Shown one piece after another: positions 1 to 9,329 of a stretch of 64,000 nucleotides of DNA. A model generated the notes under the pieces. It was not told where the DNA came from, did no database searches, and worked only from the letters and a program-made list of their open reading frames with translations. The DNA lies in NCBI GenBank assembly GCA_945893365.1, contig CAMDED010000010.1:1-64000 (forward strand), read 5' to 3'. Numbering within the stretch: position 1 is the first letter of the stretch; every line of letters begins with the position of its first letter. Origin of the DNA: Candidatus Sulfopaludibacter sp. SbA3. GTDB taxonomy: Bacteria > Acidobacteriota > Terriglobia > Bryobacterales > Bryobacteraceae. The position numbers were made by a program, and so were the translations under genes.

Positions 1-81
1 GGCGATCGAGGAACCCGTTTCCAGCCGCTGGACTGCGACCGTTTTGACCTCACGTGTGAACTTCCGTCGAGACAATCCCAT
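1..81 (-). CDS. IS3-type transposase OrfA, N-terminal start only (cut by window edge)
   Basis: The reverse complement of bases 1-81 reads as 27 codons starting with ATG at 81. The N-terminus contains SRRKFTREVKTVAVQRLE followed by GSSIA, which matches the first helix of the IS3/IS911-type OrfA helix-turn-helix domain (established family pattern: basic residues, then FK/VK..AV..L..G.S). Only the N-terminus is visible and the rest lies left of the window. Bases 82-315 would then include the upstream end of the insertion sequence, but with one end visible I cannot define inverted repeats. It could also be a solo remnant. Confidence 0.7.
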   Translation of the reverse strand, partial: MGLSRRKFTREVKTVAVQRLETGSSIA

Positions 82-315
82 GACTCATTTTCTCCATTCA
101 ATGAATTTTGAGTCTTAACTGTTTGTCTCAAACCATGAGGCAACTCCACACAGATTCCGGCGATTTTCAGCGGAACTGGAATCGCTGAGTCCCTCTGAGC
201 CGCAGGTTGTCAACAAAGGCATTCCACGCGACAGTCCCCAACACCCCCAACACGGCGGGCGAGACATCCGCCCGCGAACTGCGGTAGAATCCTGAATCGA
301 AGAGGAAACGCTACT
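82..315. other. Intergenic region between transposase start and dehydrogenase gene
   Basis: No gene is visible in this 234-base stretch. It must hold the outer end of the insertion sequence if that element is complete, and the promoter of the following plus-strand gene. A purine-rich ribosome binding site (AGAGGAAA) lies about 10 bases before the ATG at 316. No convincing -35/-10 pair was found. Confidence 0.5.
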
Positions 316-1323
316 ATGCGCCGTCTTGCCCTATGTCTCCCACTCTGCGCTCTCGCGCTATCCGCTCAAACGAAGAAAATTGTCGTCTCGGGCTCCGACC
401 CCGAGACGCTTAAGGAATTGCGAGCCGCCTCCACCAAGGCGAATATCGTTCAAGTCACCGCCGACACCGTGATGAAGGAAATTGCGGATGCCGACGCCTA
501 TATCGGCGCCATCAAGCCGGCGGAGGTGCGCGCCGCCAAGAAACTGAAATGGGTCGCCATCATGAGCGCCGGCGCCGAAACGGTGTTGCACAAGTCCGGC
601 GGAACCGATCTTCGGGACAGCGACATCATCCTCACCAATAACCAAATCGTACAGGGTCCCGAGATCGCCGACCACGCGCTTGCGATGTTGCTGATGCTTT
701 CGCGCGGACTGAACAAATCGTTCCTGAACAAGCAGAAGGAGATATGGCAGGCGCGCCCCTACGGCGGCATTGAGCTTGCCGGAAAAACCGCGGTCATCAT
801 TGGAGTCGGCGGTATCGGACAGCAGATTGCCGTTCGCTCCTGGGCGTTCGGCATGACCGTGATCGGCGTCGACCCGGAAGACATCCCGTTCTCGCCGTTC
901 ATCAAGAAGGTGGTGAAACCGGATCAACTCGATGAAGTGATCCCGGAAGCCGATGTCGTCTTCATCTCCGCGCCGCATACGGAAAAGAGCCACAAGATGA
1001 TGGGCGCGAAGCAGTTCGACATGATGAAGAAGAATTCCTACTTTATCGCCGTCAGCCGCGGCGGAATTTACGACATGGGCGGCCTCGTGAAGGCGCTCGA
1101 CGGCAACAAACTCGCGGGCGCGGGCGTCGACGTGACCGATCCGGAGCCGCTTCCGCAAGGCCATCCCCTGTGGAAGTTCGACAACGCGCTGATCACGCCG
1201 CATATTGCCGGCCGCTCCGACAAGGACCGCGCGCGCATGGTGGGCACGATCCAGGAAAACATCCGCCGATTCTGCGACGGCAGGCCGCTCATCAACCAGG
1301 TCGACAAGCAGAAAGGATACTGA
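316..1323 (+). CDS. D-2-hydroxyacid dehydrogenase family protein with signal peptide
   Basis: This 335-residue protein has the two-domain layout of NAD-dependent D-isomer-specific 2-hydroxyacid dehydrogenases. The nucleotide-binding motif GVGGIGQQIA lies near residue 160. The family catalytic Arg sits in the SRGG segment, an acidic residue in DVTDPEPLP, and the His in TPHIAGRS. The family reduces 2-keto acids to D-2-hydroxy acids; the substrate here is unknown. The N-terminus (RRLALCLPLCALALSAQ) is a plausible Sec signal peptide, which is odd for an NAD enzyme. The next gene begins 6 bases after the stop and is also exported, so the two look like one operon. A ribosome binding site supports the ATG at 316. 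Confidence 0.85.
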   Translation: MRRLALCLPLCALALSAQTKKIVVSGSDPETLKELRAASTKANIVQVTADTVMKEIADADAYIGAIKPAEVRAAKKLKWVAIMSAGAETVLHKSGGTDLRDSDIILTNNQIVQGPEIADHALAMLLMLSRGLNKSFLNKQKEIWQARPYGGIELAGKTAVIIGVGGIGQQIAVRSWAFGMTVIGVDPEDIPFSPFIKKVVKPDQLDEVIPEADVVFISAPHTEKSHKMMGAKQFDMMKKNSYFIAVSRGGIYDMGGLVKALDGNKLAGAGVDVTDPEPLPQGHPLWKFDNALITPHIAGRSDKDRARMVGTIQENIRRFCDGRPLINQVDKQKGY

Positions 1324-1329
1324 TCCGGC

Positions 1330-2397
1330 ATGAAATCCGACGCACTCAACAGACGCGGCTTCCTCGCGGCCGCGGCCGCCGCGTTTCCTCTCGCGGCGGC
1401 GCTCCCTCTTGCGGCCCAGACGCCGCGCGATTGGAGCGGCCAGAATCCGGCGCGCTATCCGGAGCCCGACGTCCTGGTGCTCGATCCGAAATTCAAGAAA
1501 TATAAGATCGGTAACACTCCTATCCAGCGTTTGGCCACCGGGTACATGTGGGCCGAGGGTCCGGCCTGGAACGGGGTGGGCCGCTATCTGGTCTGGAGCG
1601 ACATTCCGAACAACCGGCAGATGCGCTGGCTCGAAGAGGACGGCCACGTCAGCGTCATGCGGCAGCCCGCCGGATACAGCAACGGCAACACGTTCGACTG
1701 GCAGGGCAGGCAGCTTTCCTGCCAGCATGGCGGACGCCAGGTGGTGCGCTACGAGCACACGGGCGCGACGACGGTGATCGCAAAGGAAGCGAACGGCAAG
1801 CCGCTCAACGCGCCGAACGATGCCGTGGTGCATCCCGAGGGCGACATCTGGTTTACCGATCCCGGGTATGGAATTTTGTTGAACTACGAGGGCAACGTGG
1901 CCCCGATGTCGCAGAAGGAAGCCATCTATCGCGTGGATGGCAAGAGCGGACAGATCGCCAAGGTGTCCGACGAGTTGTACAAGCCGAATGGTCTGTGCTT
2001 CTCGCCCGACTATAAGAAACTGTATGCCGCCGATACGGGTTCAACGCATTATCCGCAGGCGAAGAACATCGTGCAGAGCTGGGACGTTGTCGACGGCAAG
2101 AGTCTGCGCAACGGAAAGCAGTACGCGTCCATGGATCTCGGCGGCAAGAGCGGTCTGGCCGACGGCATTCGCGCGGATCGCGACGGCAACGTGTGGGTGG
2201 GCGCCGGGTGGGTAGGCGCGGGATACGACGGTGTGCACATCTTCTCGCCCGAGGGGCAGCGCATCGGACAAATTCTGTTGCCCGAGATCTGCGCGAATCT
2301 GTGCTTCGGAGGCCGGAAACGCAACCGCCTGTTCATGATGGGCAGCCAGTCGTTGTACGCCGTGTATACCGAAGCTCTCGGCGCGGGCTGCGCGTAG
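1330..2397 (+). CDS. SMP-30/gluconolactonase/LRE family protein, Tat-exported
   Basis: This 355-residue protein starts with a twin-arginine-like leader (NRRGFLAAAAAAFPLAAALP), so export is likely. The mature part is a six-bladed propeller of the SMP-30/gluconolactonase type. It shows EGPAW near the start, LNAPNDAVVHPEGDIWFTDP in the middle and KPNGLCFSPDYKKLY later, which carry the family's metal-binding Glu, Asn and Asp residues. The family hydrolyses sugar lactones; the natural substrate cannot be read from sequence. It follows the dehydrogenase gene by 6 bases and is probably co-transcribed, suggesting joint periplasmic sugar-acid metabolism (inference). Confidence 0.85.
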   Translation: MKSDALNRRGFLAAAAAAFPLAAALPLAAQTPRDWSGQNPARYPEPDVLVLDPKFKKYKIGNTPIQRLATGYMWAEGPAWNGVGRYLVWSDIPNNRQMRWLEEDGHVSVMRQPAGYSNGNTFDWQGRQLSCQHGGRQVVRYEHTGATTVIAKEANGKPLNAPNDAVVHPEGDIWFTDPGYGILLNYEGNVAPMSQKEAIYRVDGKSGQIAKVSDELYKPNGLCFSPDYKKLYAADTGSTHYPQAKNIVQSWDVVDGKSLRNGKQYASMDLGGKSGLADGIRADRDGNVWVGAGWVGAGYDGVHIFSPEGQRIGQILLPEICANLCFGGRKRNRLFMMGSQSLYAVYTEALGAGCA

Positions 2398-2581
2398 GGT
2401 TCAGCGGCCGGGCGGCGGCTCCGTTCGGCGCTCACCGCGCGGGATCCGTCCACCCGGTCGCGCAACCCGAGAGAGTAATGGATCTTGTGGCGCGACGCGA
2501 GATTGCCCCCACTTGCTCTGGAGCGTTGTTTCAACTTCGGGATTCAGGCTAAGAGTCGAAGGGTGGTAAGGCGGGTCTACT

Positions 2582-3295
2582 ATGGATTCTTCGGCGAAAG
2601 TGCGTGCCCAACAGATCGCGGTCACCCCAACAAAGGGAAAGGCTGCGCGAGAGTGTGCGTGCGGATGTGGGGAGATGACGAAGGGCGGCAAGTGGCGACC
2701 GGGACACGATGCAAAGTACCAAAGCATGATGAAGGGACCGAAGGCAGGGAAGGCAAATAGGCGCTTGATAACTGTTTCAGATCCTTCGGAAGTCGCGCCG
2801 CTTGTGGAGCGTCTCGGTGAAATGGCTGCGCTCGCGGCTGAGGCACTGGCAAAGGTAACGGCGGGTGGGTTTACTGGGCTGGAGGTGCTTCGCAAGATGA
2901 AATTCGATGCGATAGGATGGCATCCTTTCGACGATCCGGCGAGGCCTCTGAATCTGATCGAGCAAGTCAATCAGACGTGGACCTGCCTGGTGAGCCTCAA
3001 AGCGCTCCCGTTTCTATTTGATTGGCATCCCGATGTGGGCGGATTTCAGCTCAATCTTGCTACTCAGGGTGGTACGGACATTCTGAGCGTGTTTCCGGAT
3101 GCCGTAGCGGCGGAGGGATTCGCGGCGGTGACTTTAGACAACAATCGGAAGTTGGAAAAGGATCTGAAGAAACTGAAGCAGGAGCATCCGAAGGCGAAGG
3201 CGCGTTATGTGTTCTTCGCTGCGCCGGGCGTCAAACACGGGCGCCAGAACGCCCGAGAAAAGTACGGCATCAAAGTATGGAGTGTTGATGTCTGA
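2582..3295 (+). CDS. Unknown protein with N-terminal CxCGCG...GHD motif
   Basis: I do not recognise this 237-residue protein. Residues about 24-45 contain ECACGCGEMTKGGKWRPGHD, a short Cys cluster followed by GHD that resembles small zinc-binding segments seen in phage and plasmid-borne proteins. The middle (residues about 60-95) is predicted helical and Ala-rich. The C-terminal half is mixed and ends with KHGRQNAREKYGIKVWSVDV. The ATG at 2582 follows a purine-rich stretch (GGTAAGGCGGG). It sits immediately before a decayed recombinase tail, so it is probably cargo of a former mobile element. Its reading frame is open and ends cleanly, but expression is unproven. Confidence 0.55.
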   Translation: MDSSAKVRAQQIAVTPTKGKAARECACGCGEMTKGGKWRPGHDAKYQSMMKGPKAGKANRRLITVSDPSEVAPLVERLGEMAALAAEALAKVTAGGFTGLEVLRKMKFDAIGWHPFDDPARPLNLIEQVNQTWTCLVSLKALPFLFDWHPDVGGFQLNLATQGGTDILSVFPDAVAAEGFAAVTLDNNRKLEKDLKKLKQEHPKAKARYVFFAAPGVKHGRQNAREKYGIKVWSVDV

Positions 3296-3334
3296 GTCTG
3301 CTATCGTCTCGTGTGAAATGGCTACCGTGTGCGT

Positions 3335-3472
3335 ACGGACCACCTTACGAATGGTGGGCGCATCGAGGTCGCGCAACGTATGGTAGGGCATTCGAACGCC
3401 AAAACGACCTGGCTTTACGACCGGCGTAACGACGATATCAGTGTGGTCCAAATCGAGCGGATCGGGATTTGA
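3335..3472 (+). pseudogene. Decayed tyrosine recombinase C-terminus, copy 1
   Basis: The frame ending with TGA at 3470-3472 translates to TDHLTNGGRIEVAQRMVGHS, then NAKTTWLYDRR and NDDISVVQIERIGI. This is the C-terminal box of site-specific tyrosine recombinases: a GG.IE.AQ.M.GHS helix, then TT..YDRR with the nucleophile Tyr. A stop codon at 3314-3316 and the lack of any upstream catalytic domain show that only the tail remains. A second tail ending in the same bases lies at 9330-9499, on the other side of the efflux operon. Confidence 0.8.
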
Positions 3473-3611
3473 AAGGCTGGCGAGAAACAATGGGCATGCG
3501 GATTTTGCGTAACGGCGGATTATATTTTCGGAAGTGCTCTTACCGGCGCGGGGTACGATGGCCGGAATGCCCGGCACGGAAGACGGCGTTCAACGCATGC
3601 GGTCGCCCGGC

Positions 3612-6600
3612 TCAAAGGGCGGGCGTGCGCGCTGCATCGCCGCTGGTCTCCTTCCGCGTGAACCACGGATACAGCAGCGGCAGCAGGAACAGCGTCAGGC
3701 CCGTCGAGGTTACGAGGCCGCCGATCACAACCGTCGCGAGCGGCCTCTGAATCTCGGCGCCCGCCGAGGTCGATAACGCCATCGGCACGAATCCGAGGCT
3801 CGCCACCAGCGCTGTCATCAGCACCGGCCGCAGCCGCACTCCCGCTCCTTCCAGGACCGATTGGCTCATCGCCATGCCTTGCATCCTCAGCCGATTCACG
3901 GAACTCACCAACACGATGCCGTTGAGCACCGCCACTCCGAACAGCGCGATGAAGCCGACCGCGGCCGACAGATTCAAATTCATCCCCCGCGCCCACAGCG
4001 CCATGATCCCTCCCACCAGCGCGAACGGCACGTTCAACAATATGAGCAACGCCTGCGGCGCCGAGTCGAACGTCGCGAACAAGATGCCGAAAATGATCAG
4101 GACCGTGAGAGGAATCACGAGCGTCAACCGCTTCATCGCGCGTTCCTGGTTCTCGAACTGCCCGCCCCAATCGAGCCCATAACCCGGCGGCGGCGATACC
4201 TCTTTCGCCATCAACTCCTGCGCCTCCTTGACGAAGCTGCCGAGGTCGCGTCCCCGCACGTTGGCCTGAGCCACGATTCGTCGCTGGCCCTGCTCCCGCG
4301 TGATGATTTCCGGCCCCCGCGCCACTTCGACGCGCGCCACTCTCCCCAGCGGTATCCGCTCACCGGCCGGCGCCGTCAGCATCAATTGGCGGATCGATTC
4401 CACTTCTTCGCGATACCGGTCCGGCAGCCGCAGCACGATCGCAAACCTCCGCTGGCCCTCGATCATCTCGGAGACGGGGATGCCTCCGACCACGGCATCC
4501 ATCACCTCCCGCACGCCGGATACATTCAAGCCGTAGCGCGCGAGCGCCGCCCGGTCGACTTCCACGCGCAGCTCCGCCACGCCCGACACGATCTCCATTT
4601 GAACGTCGGCCGCGCCGCGGATCGAATTCAGCACGTGCGCCGCCCGCGCCGCGAGCCGCTCCAACACGCGCGGGTCTTCACCCGAGATCTTCAGCGCCAC
4701 GTCCGCCTTCACGCCCGACACGGTCTCATCCAGCCGCATCGCCATCGGCTGGGTGAAATTGAAAGCCATCCCCGGCACTTTCTCGAGCGCCAGCGCCAGC
4801 GCGTCGATCAGTTCTTCCTTGCGCTTGAAACGGGTCCACTGCTCGTAGGGCTTCAGCAGCACGTAGATGTCGCCCTGATAGATCCCCATCGCTTCCGTGG
4901 CCAGGTCCGGACGCCCAAGCTTCGTCACCACGCCCGACACTTCCGGAAAAGCGCACACGATTTTCTCGATCCGCGTCGACATCGCCACCGACTCGGTGAG
5001 CGAGATTCCCGGGAGCTTACGGCTCTCAATCAGGATCGAGCCTTCATCCAGCCGCGGCATGAACTCGGTCCCGAGCGACTTGAGCGAGCCGATGGTCGCG
5101 ATGGAGACGGCGATTGCGATTGTGATGGTCGCCTTCGCGTGCCGGAGGTGGAACGCAAGCGTCCGCTCATAGCGGCGCCGCAGCCAGTGGAACCAGTGTT
5201 CCCCGTGTTCCTTGGCGCCCTTGCGCAGCGCGAGCGAGGCCGCCGTCGGGATCACCGTCAGCGCCAGCACCAGCGACCCGAGCAGCGCCGAGCACACCGT
5301 CACCGCCATCGGCCGGAACATCCGGCCTTCCAGTCCTTCCAGGAAGAAAATAGGCAGGTACACGGCCATGATGATGAGGACGCCGAACGTAATGGGCCGC
5401 GCCACCTCGTGCGCCGCCTCGCGGATTTGCCGATGCGCGTCGAACCGGTCCGGCGAGGCTGGGTCCGGATGTAATTGCCGCACCGCGTTCTCCATCATCA
5501 CCACCGCGCCGTCGACGATCATGCCGAAGTCGATCGCCCCCATCGACATGAGGTTCGCCGAGATGCCGAAGACCCGCATGCCGATGAACGCGATCAACAT
5601 CGACAGCGGGATCACAGCCGCGACAATCAGCGCCGCCCGCACATTGCCGAGAAACACAAGCAGCACCACGATCACAAGCGCGCCGCCTTCCACCAGGTTC
5701 CGCTCCACCGTCCGGATGGTCGAATCGATGACCGAGGCCTGATCGTAGAACGGCACGATCTCCACGCCCTTCGGCAGCGTCAGCGACGCGAGGCGCCGCT
5801 TCACCCGCCCGATGACCTCCTTGCCGTTTTCGCCCTTCAGCATGATCGTCATTCCCGACACGGTTTCGCCCTTGCCGTCGCGCGTCACCGCGCCTTGCCG
5901 CGGCATCGGCCGGACAACCACGCTCGCCACGTCCCGCAGCAATACCGGGGTGCCGGCTTGGGCCAGAACGACGATCTGTCCCAACTCGTCCATATTTTTC
6001 GTGCGCCCCAGACCTCGCACGGTGTATTGCTCGGCGCCGTATTCGATGAATCCGCCGCCGAAATTCGTATTGTTCTCCCGGATGCGTTCGTAGATGCCGC
6101 GCAGCGTCAGGCCATAGCGCTGCAGGGCCTGGGGATCCACTTCCACGTGATACTGCCGGGTCTCGCCGCCCCAGGTGTTCACCTCGTTGATGCCGGGCAC
6201 CGTGCGCAGCTGGTTCTTGATCTGCCACTCGTGCAGCGTTTTCAGGTCCATCGCGGACAACCCGCCGCCGCGCAGCGTGTACTGATAAATTTCGCCGAAC
6301 GCCGTAGCCACCGGTCCCAGCCGTGGCTCCACGCCCTCCGGCAGCCGGGTCCGAACTTCCTGCAAACGCTCGTTGATCAGTTGCCTCGCGAAGTACGTGT
6401 TCACCGAGTCGTCGAAAATCACCGTCACCATCGACAAGCCCAGCTTCGACACCGAACGAACCTGCTCCATTTTCGGCAGGCCCATCATGGCCGTCTCAAT
6501 CGGATGGGTAACCAGCATCTCCATCTCGGACGGCGCCATGGCCGGACTCTCGGTGGTGATCACGACCTGATTGTTCGTCAGGTCCGGAAACGCATCCACT

Positions 6601-6704
6601 GGAATGCTCAACATCGCCACGATGCCGGCGGCCGCGACGGCGGCGAGTCCGATCATGACGAACAACCGGTGCCGCAAGTGGAAATCGACGATCCGGGCGA
6701 GCAC
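3612..6704 (-). CDS. czcA: Heavy-metal efflux RND transporter, CzcA/HME type
   Basis: This 1030-residue protein has the length and segment order of CzcA/CusA inner-membrane RND pumps. The first transmembrane helix is followed by IPVDAFPDLTNNQV, a hallmark of the heavy-metal family. The TM4 proton-relay segment, near residue 390, reads GAIDFGMIVDGAVVMMEN, with the two Asp and one Glu typical of the Czc-type (Zn/Co/Cd/Ni) subgroup rather than the Cu/Ag subgroup. Translation starts at GTG 6704, one base after the stop of the adaptor gene, so the genes are translationally coupled. It is the last gene of the operon and ends close to a decayed recombinase tail. Metal specificity is inferred. Confidence 0.92.
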   Translation of the reverse strand: MLARIVDFHLRHRLFVMIGLAAVAAAGIVAMLSIPVDAFPDLTNNQVVITTESPAMAPSEMEMLVTHPIETAMMGLPKMEQVRSVSKLGLSMVTVIFDDSVNTYFARQLINERLQEVRTRLPEGVEPRLGPVATAFGEIYQYTLRGGGLSAMDLKTLHEWQIKNQLRTVPGINEVNTWGGETRQYHVEVDPQALQRYGLTLRGIYERIRENNTNFGGGFIEYGAEQYTVRGLGRTKNMDELGQIVVLAQAGTPVLLRDVASVVVRPMPRQGAVTRDGKGETVSGMTIMLKGENGKEVIGRVKRRLASLTLPKGVEIVPFYDQASVIDSTIRTVERNLVEGGALVIVVLLVFLGNVRAALIVAAVIPLSMLIAFIGMRVFGISANLMSMGAIDFGMIVDGAVVMMENAVRQLHPDPASPDRFDAHRQIREAAHEVARPITFGVLIIMAVYLPIFFLEGLEGRMFRPMAVTVCSALLGSLVLALTVIPTAASLALRKGAKEHGEHWFHWLRRRYERTLAFHLRHAKATITIAIAVSIATIGSLKSLGTEFMPRLDEGSILIESRKLPGISLTESVAMSTRIEKIVCAFPEVSGVVTKLGRPDLATEAMGIYQGDIYVLLKPYEQWTRFKRKEELIDALALALEKVPGMAFNFTQPMAMRLDETVSGVKADVALKISGEDPRVLERLAARAAHVLNSIRGAADVQMEIVSGVAELRVEVDRAALARYGLNVSGVREVMDAVVGGIPVSEMIEGQRRFAIVLRLPDRYREEVESIRQLMLTAPAGERIPLGRVARVEVARGPEIITREQGQRRIVAQANVRGRDLGSFVKEAQELMAKEVSPPPGYGLDWGGQFENQERAMKRLTLVIPLTVLIIFGILFATFDSAPQALLILLNVPFALVGGIMALWARGMNLNLSAAVGFIALFGVAVLNGIVLVSSVNRLRMQGMAMSQSVLEGAGVRLRPVLMTALVASLGFVPMALSTSAGAEIQRPLATVVIGGLVTSTGLTLFLLPLLYPWFTRKETSGDAARTPAL

Positions 6705-6705
6705 C

Positions 6706-7923
6706 CTATTCCTCCGCCATCGACGATTTCATCAGTTGCGACTTCAGGATGAAGCTGCCCCGGGTTGCCACACGTTCTCCCGCTCGAAGGCCACTGAGCA
6801 CCTCGCGCGCGCCATCGAGCGGACGCCCCAGATCCACTGCTCGCGCCTCGAACAAATCTGCCGCCTTCCGCACGAAGACGACGTTCTGGCCTTTCACTTC
6901 CTGAATCGCAGCTTCTTTGACGAACAGCGCGGGGTGCGTTGCGCCGAGCGACAACTCCGCGGTCGCATACATCTCCGGCTTCAACAGCCCCGCGGCATTC
7001 GGCAGATCGACGCGGACCTTCACCGTGCGCGTGGTCTCGTCGAGCTGCTCTCCGATGCGCGTCACTCGTCCAAGAAATCCGCGTTTCGGATAGGCCTGCA
7101 CGGTTACCCGCACGGGCATCCCCGGCCGCACGTCCTTCAGGTGATCTTCCGGCACCGCCGCCATCAGCCACAGCACGCTCAGATCGGTAACCACGAACGC
7201 ATCGGCGCCGGGTTGCGTCACCGTCCCCGCCGTCACTTTGCGCTCAAGCAACACTCCGTCGGCAGGCGACTTGATCGGAATCAGGTCGTCATCCTCCTCG
7301 TGCTGTCCGTCCAGGTGCTCCGCTTCATCGGCCGGGATGCCCAGGAATTCCACCAGGTGCGTTCGCGAGCGTTCCACCTCGATCTGCGCATTGGAAATTT
7401 CGGTCTGCAGGTTGCGCAGCGCGGTCTCGGCGTGTTCCGCCTGTTCGAGGGAACCCGCTTTGATCTCAAACAGCCGCTTCGCCCGGTCCCGCTGGCGGAC
7501 TGCGTACGCCTCGGCGCTCTTGAGACGGCTGAGCTCCGCCGTCGCTTTCCGGTACAGAGCGCGCGATTCGTGGATATCGTGCGAGTGCATCCGCGCCAAT
7601 ACCTGCCCTCGTTTCACGTGGTCTCCGGCATTGACCAGCACCCTCACCACGCGCCCGTCGGTAACCGCGCCGACGCGCCAGCTTTGGTTCTCGTTCAGCG
7701 TGACACGGCCCGGCGCCAGCAGTACTTCCGGCAGCGCCTGCCGCTCCACCACTCCGGTCTCGATGCCCGCCTCCCGCTGCGCGGCCGCATCGAGGCGCAC
7801 CTCGTTACTCTGATCCGGGTGCGGAGCTTTCGGCTCCACGGCCGTCTTCACTTCCGGGGTCTCCGGCCTGCTGCCGCACGCGGACATCGCGATGACGAAT
7901 ACCACGATCATGGCGGACCTCAT
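6706..7923 (-). CDS. czcB: RND efflux periplasmic adaptor, CzcB type
   Basis: This 405-residue membrane fusion protein begins with a lipoprotein-like leader ending in MSAC, so it is probably lipid-anchored. The lipoyl/barrel-sandwich halves are visible around WRVGAVTDGRVVRVLVNAGD and the later SPADGVLLERKVTAGT. A long alpha-helical hairpin rich in Arg, Glu and Ala lies between them. A His/acid-rich insert (DGQHEEDDD) lies near residue 210 and could contact metal (inference). The adaptor links the inner-membrane pump to the TolC-type outer membrane channel. It lies 10 bases after the channel gene and one base before the pump gene. Confidence 0.9.
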   Translation of the reverse strand: MRSAMIVVFVIAMSACGSRPETPEVKTAVEPKAPHPDQSNEVRLDAAAQREAGIETGVVERQALPEVLLAPGRVTLNENQSWRVGAVTDGRVVRVLVNAGDHVKRGQVLARMHSHDIHESRALYRKATAELSRLKSAEAYAVRQRDRAKRLFEIKAGSLEQAEHAETALRNLQTEISNAQIEVERSRTHLVEFLGIPADEAEHLDGQHEEDDDLIPIKSPADGVLLERKVTAGTVTQPGADAFVVTDLSVLWLMAAVPEDHLKDVRPGMPVRVTVQAYPKRGFLGRVTRIGEQLDETTRTVKVRVDLPNAAGLLKPEMYATAELSLGATHPALFVKEAAIQEVKGQNVVFVRKAADLFEARAVDLGRPLDGAREVLSGLRAGERVATRGSFILKSQLMKSSMAEE

Positions 7924-7933
7924 GGTATAACCT

Positions 7934-9166
7934 TCATGGCATAATCCCCATTGCCGCCTCCACCGCCGCCAGGCTCTGCCGATATTCGGCCAAGGTCCTC
8001 ACGTAGAGGATCTCCGTCTCCAATCTCACTCGCTCGGCGTCAAGCAGCCGCAGCAGGTCGGCTCCGCCTTCGAGGTACGCGGCGCGCGCGATCTCGCCCG
8101 ACTGGCGAGCTTGCCCGAGCATCGGAATCAGGACACTCGTGATTTGCCGCTGCCGGATCTCAGTCTCGCGCCGGGCCGACGTCACCTCCGCGCGGACCAC
8201 GGCGGACGCCGCCGCCAGGTTCGCCTCGGCCACCTTGATCTCCGCGGCCGCTGTCTCGATGTTGCCCTGATTTCGATTCGAGAGAGGCAGATCGAACTGA
8301 ATTCCTCCGATCAGCGTGTTCAGTCCGAGCGTCCGCTTGTAGCCGAACAGGGCGTCCACGTTCGGCCGTGCCTGCGCCTGTTGCAGCCGCAACGCCGCCC
8401 GCGCCCGCTCGATGTCCGCGCGCCCGAGCTTCAACTCGGTCCGCTCTTCAAGCGCACGGTCCGGGTCGGCAACCACGGGCGGCGCGGCGGCGCCGTCGAG
8501 CGGATCGCCCATTGTCACTTCTGGGAATTCGGTCCGGCCCATTTCGCGGAACAACTCGATGCGGAATCTCTGAAAGTCCAGCAGCGCGGCGTTGATTGCG
8601 ACGTTCAGGCGCTCGCCCTCCAGCCGAACTCGCAGCAGATCGGCTTCCGCCATCGCTCCTTCGCGGACGCGCGCTTCGTGATATTCGATGATCTTGCCGA
8701 AGTTCCCGCGGCTCTCTCCGAGCAGCCGCTCGACCGCCTGCGCCCCGGCCGCGATCCAGTAGGCACGCTTCACGCGAGCGGCGATCTGTTTGGCGGTCAG
8801 CTCCCGTTCGAGTTCCGCCCGCTTTACCTGCTGCGACGCGACACCGGTTCGGAGATCCCGTCGGTTGGCCGTTTCCACGGTCTGCTGCAGGTAGACGAAC
8901 GAATCGGTGTCTTTCCAATACGGAAACGGCGGAGGCGCGGTAAATCGCGTATTCTCGTTCTGCAACACCAGCCTGGGGTTGTACCGCAGCGCCGCCTGCC
9001 GCTGCTGTCCCTGCGCCGCGTTGATCCGCTGCTCTCCGACCATGAGCATCGGGTGATTTTGCAGCGCTTGCGCCAACGCCTCCTGCAAACTCAGGGTGGA
9101 TTGTGCGAACGCCCCGCCGGGGGCGCCGATTACCAACAGAGCTGCCCGCAACCAACCGTTTTTCAT
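7934..9166 (-). CDS. czcC: TolC-family outer membrane efflux protein, CzcC type
   Basis: This 410-residue protein has a Sec signal peptide ending at GAFAQ, then two repeats of the outer membrane efflux protein fold. The first starts at LSLQEALAQALQNHPML, and the second has long coiled-coil helices such as DIERARAALRLQQAQARPNVDALFGY. It is the outer membrane channel of the tripartite metal efflux complex. It is the first gene of the minus-strand operon czcC-czcB-czcA. The upstream 160 bases contain a decayed recombinase tail on the opposite strand and no recognisable metal-responsive regulator gene. Confidence 0.9.
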   Translation of the reverse strand: MKNGWLRAALLVIGAPGGAFAQSTLSLQEALAQALQNHPMLMVGEQRINAAQGQQRQAALRYNPRLVLQNENTRFTAPPPFPYWKDTDSFVYLQQTVETANRRDLRTGVASQQVKRAELERELTAKQIAARVKRAYWIAAGAQAVERLLGESRGNFGKIIEYHEARVREGAMAEADLLRVRLEGERLNVAINAALLDFQRFRIELFREMGRTEFPEVTMGDPLDGAAAPPVVADPDRALEERTELKLGRADIERARAALRLQQAQARPNVDALFGYKRTLGLNTLIGGIQFDLPLSNRNQGNIETAAAEIKVAEANLAAASAVVRAEVTSARRETEIRQRQITSVLIPMLGQARQSGEIARAAYLEGGADLLRLLDAERVRLETEILYVRTLAEYRQSLAAVEAAMGIMP

Positions 9167-9329
9167 AGATCGTGTGGAGTGCTCCGACCCTCTATCTTAG
9201 CCGGATTCGGCGTTACCGGTCCTCGGAAGCCGCCGCCCCTGCGGGCGGCGCCTGTCGCTGCGGCGATCCGAAGTCTGCCCGCACACGAGAGCTCGCGCCG
9301 CTACAAAATACAAATAACAGGCCGGGAGG

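Noticed and set aside
358-1833. Long minus-strand frame opposite the dehydrogenase and lactonase genes
   Set aside because: It spans two well-supported genes on the other strand and has no recognisable domain.
3861-6752. Very long open frames on the plus strand opposite czcA (3861-5474 and 5475-6752)
   Set aside because: They are antisense to a clear RND pump, are rich in Arg, His and Pro as expected of GC-rich shadow frames, and show no family motif.
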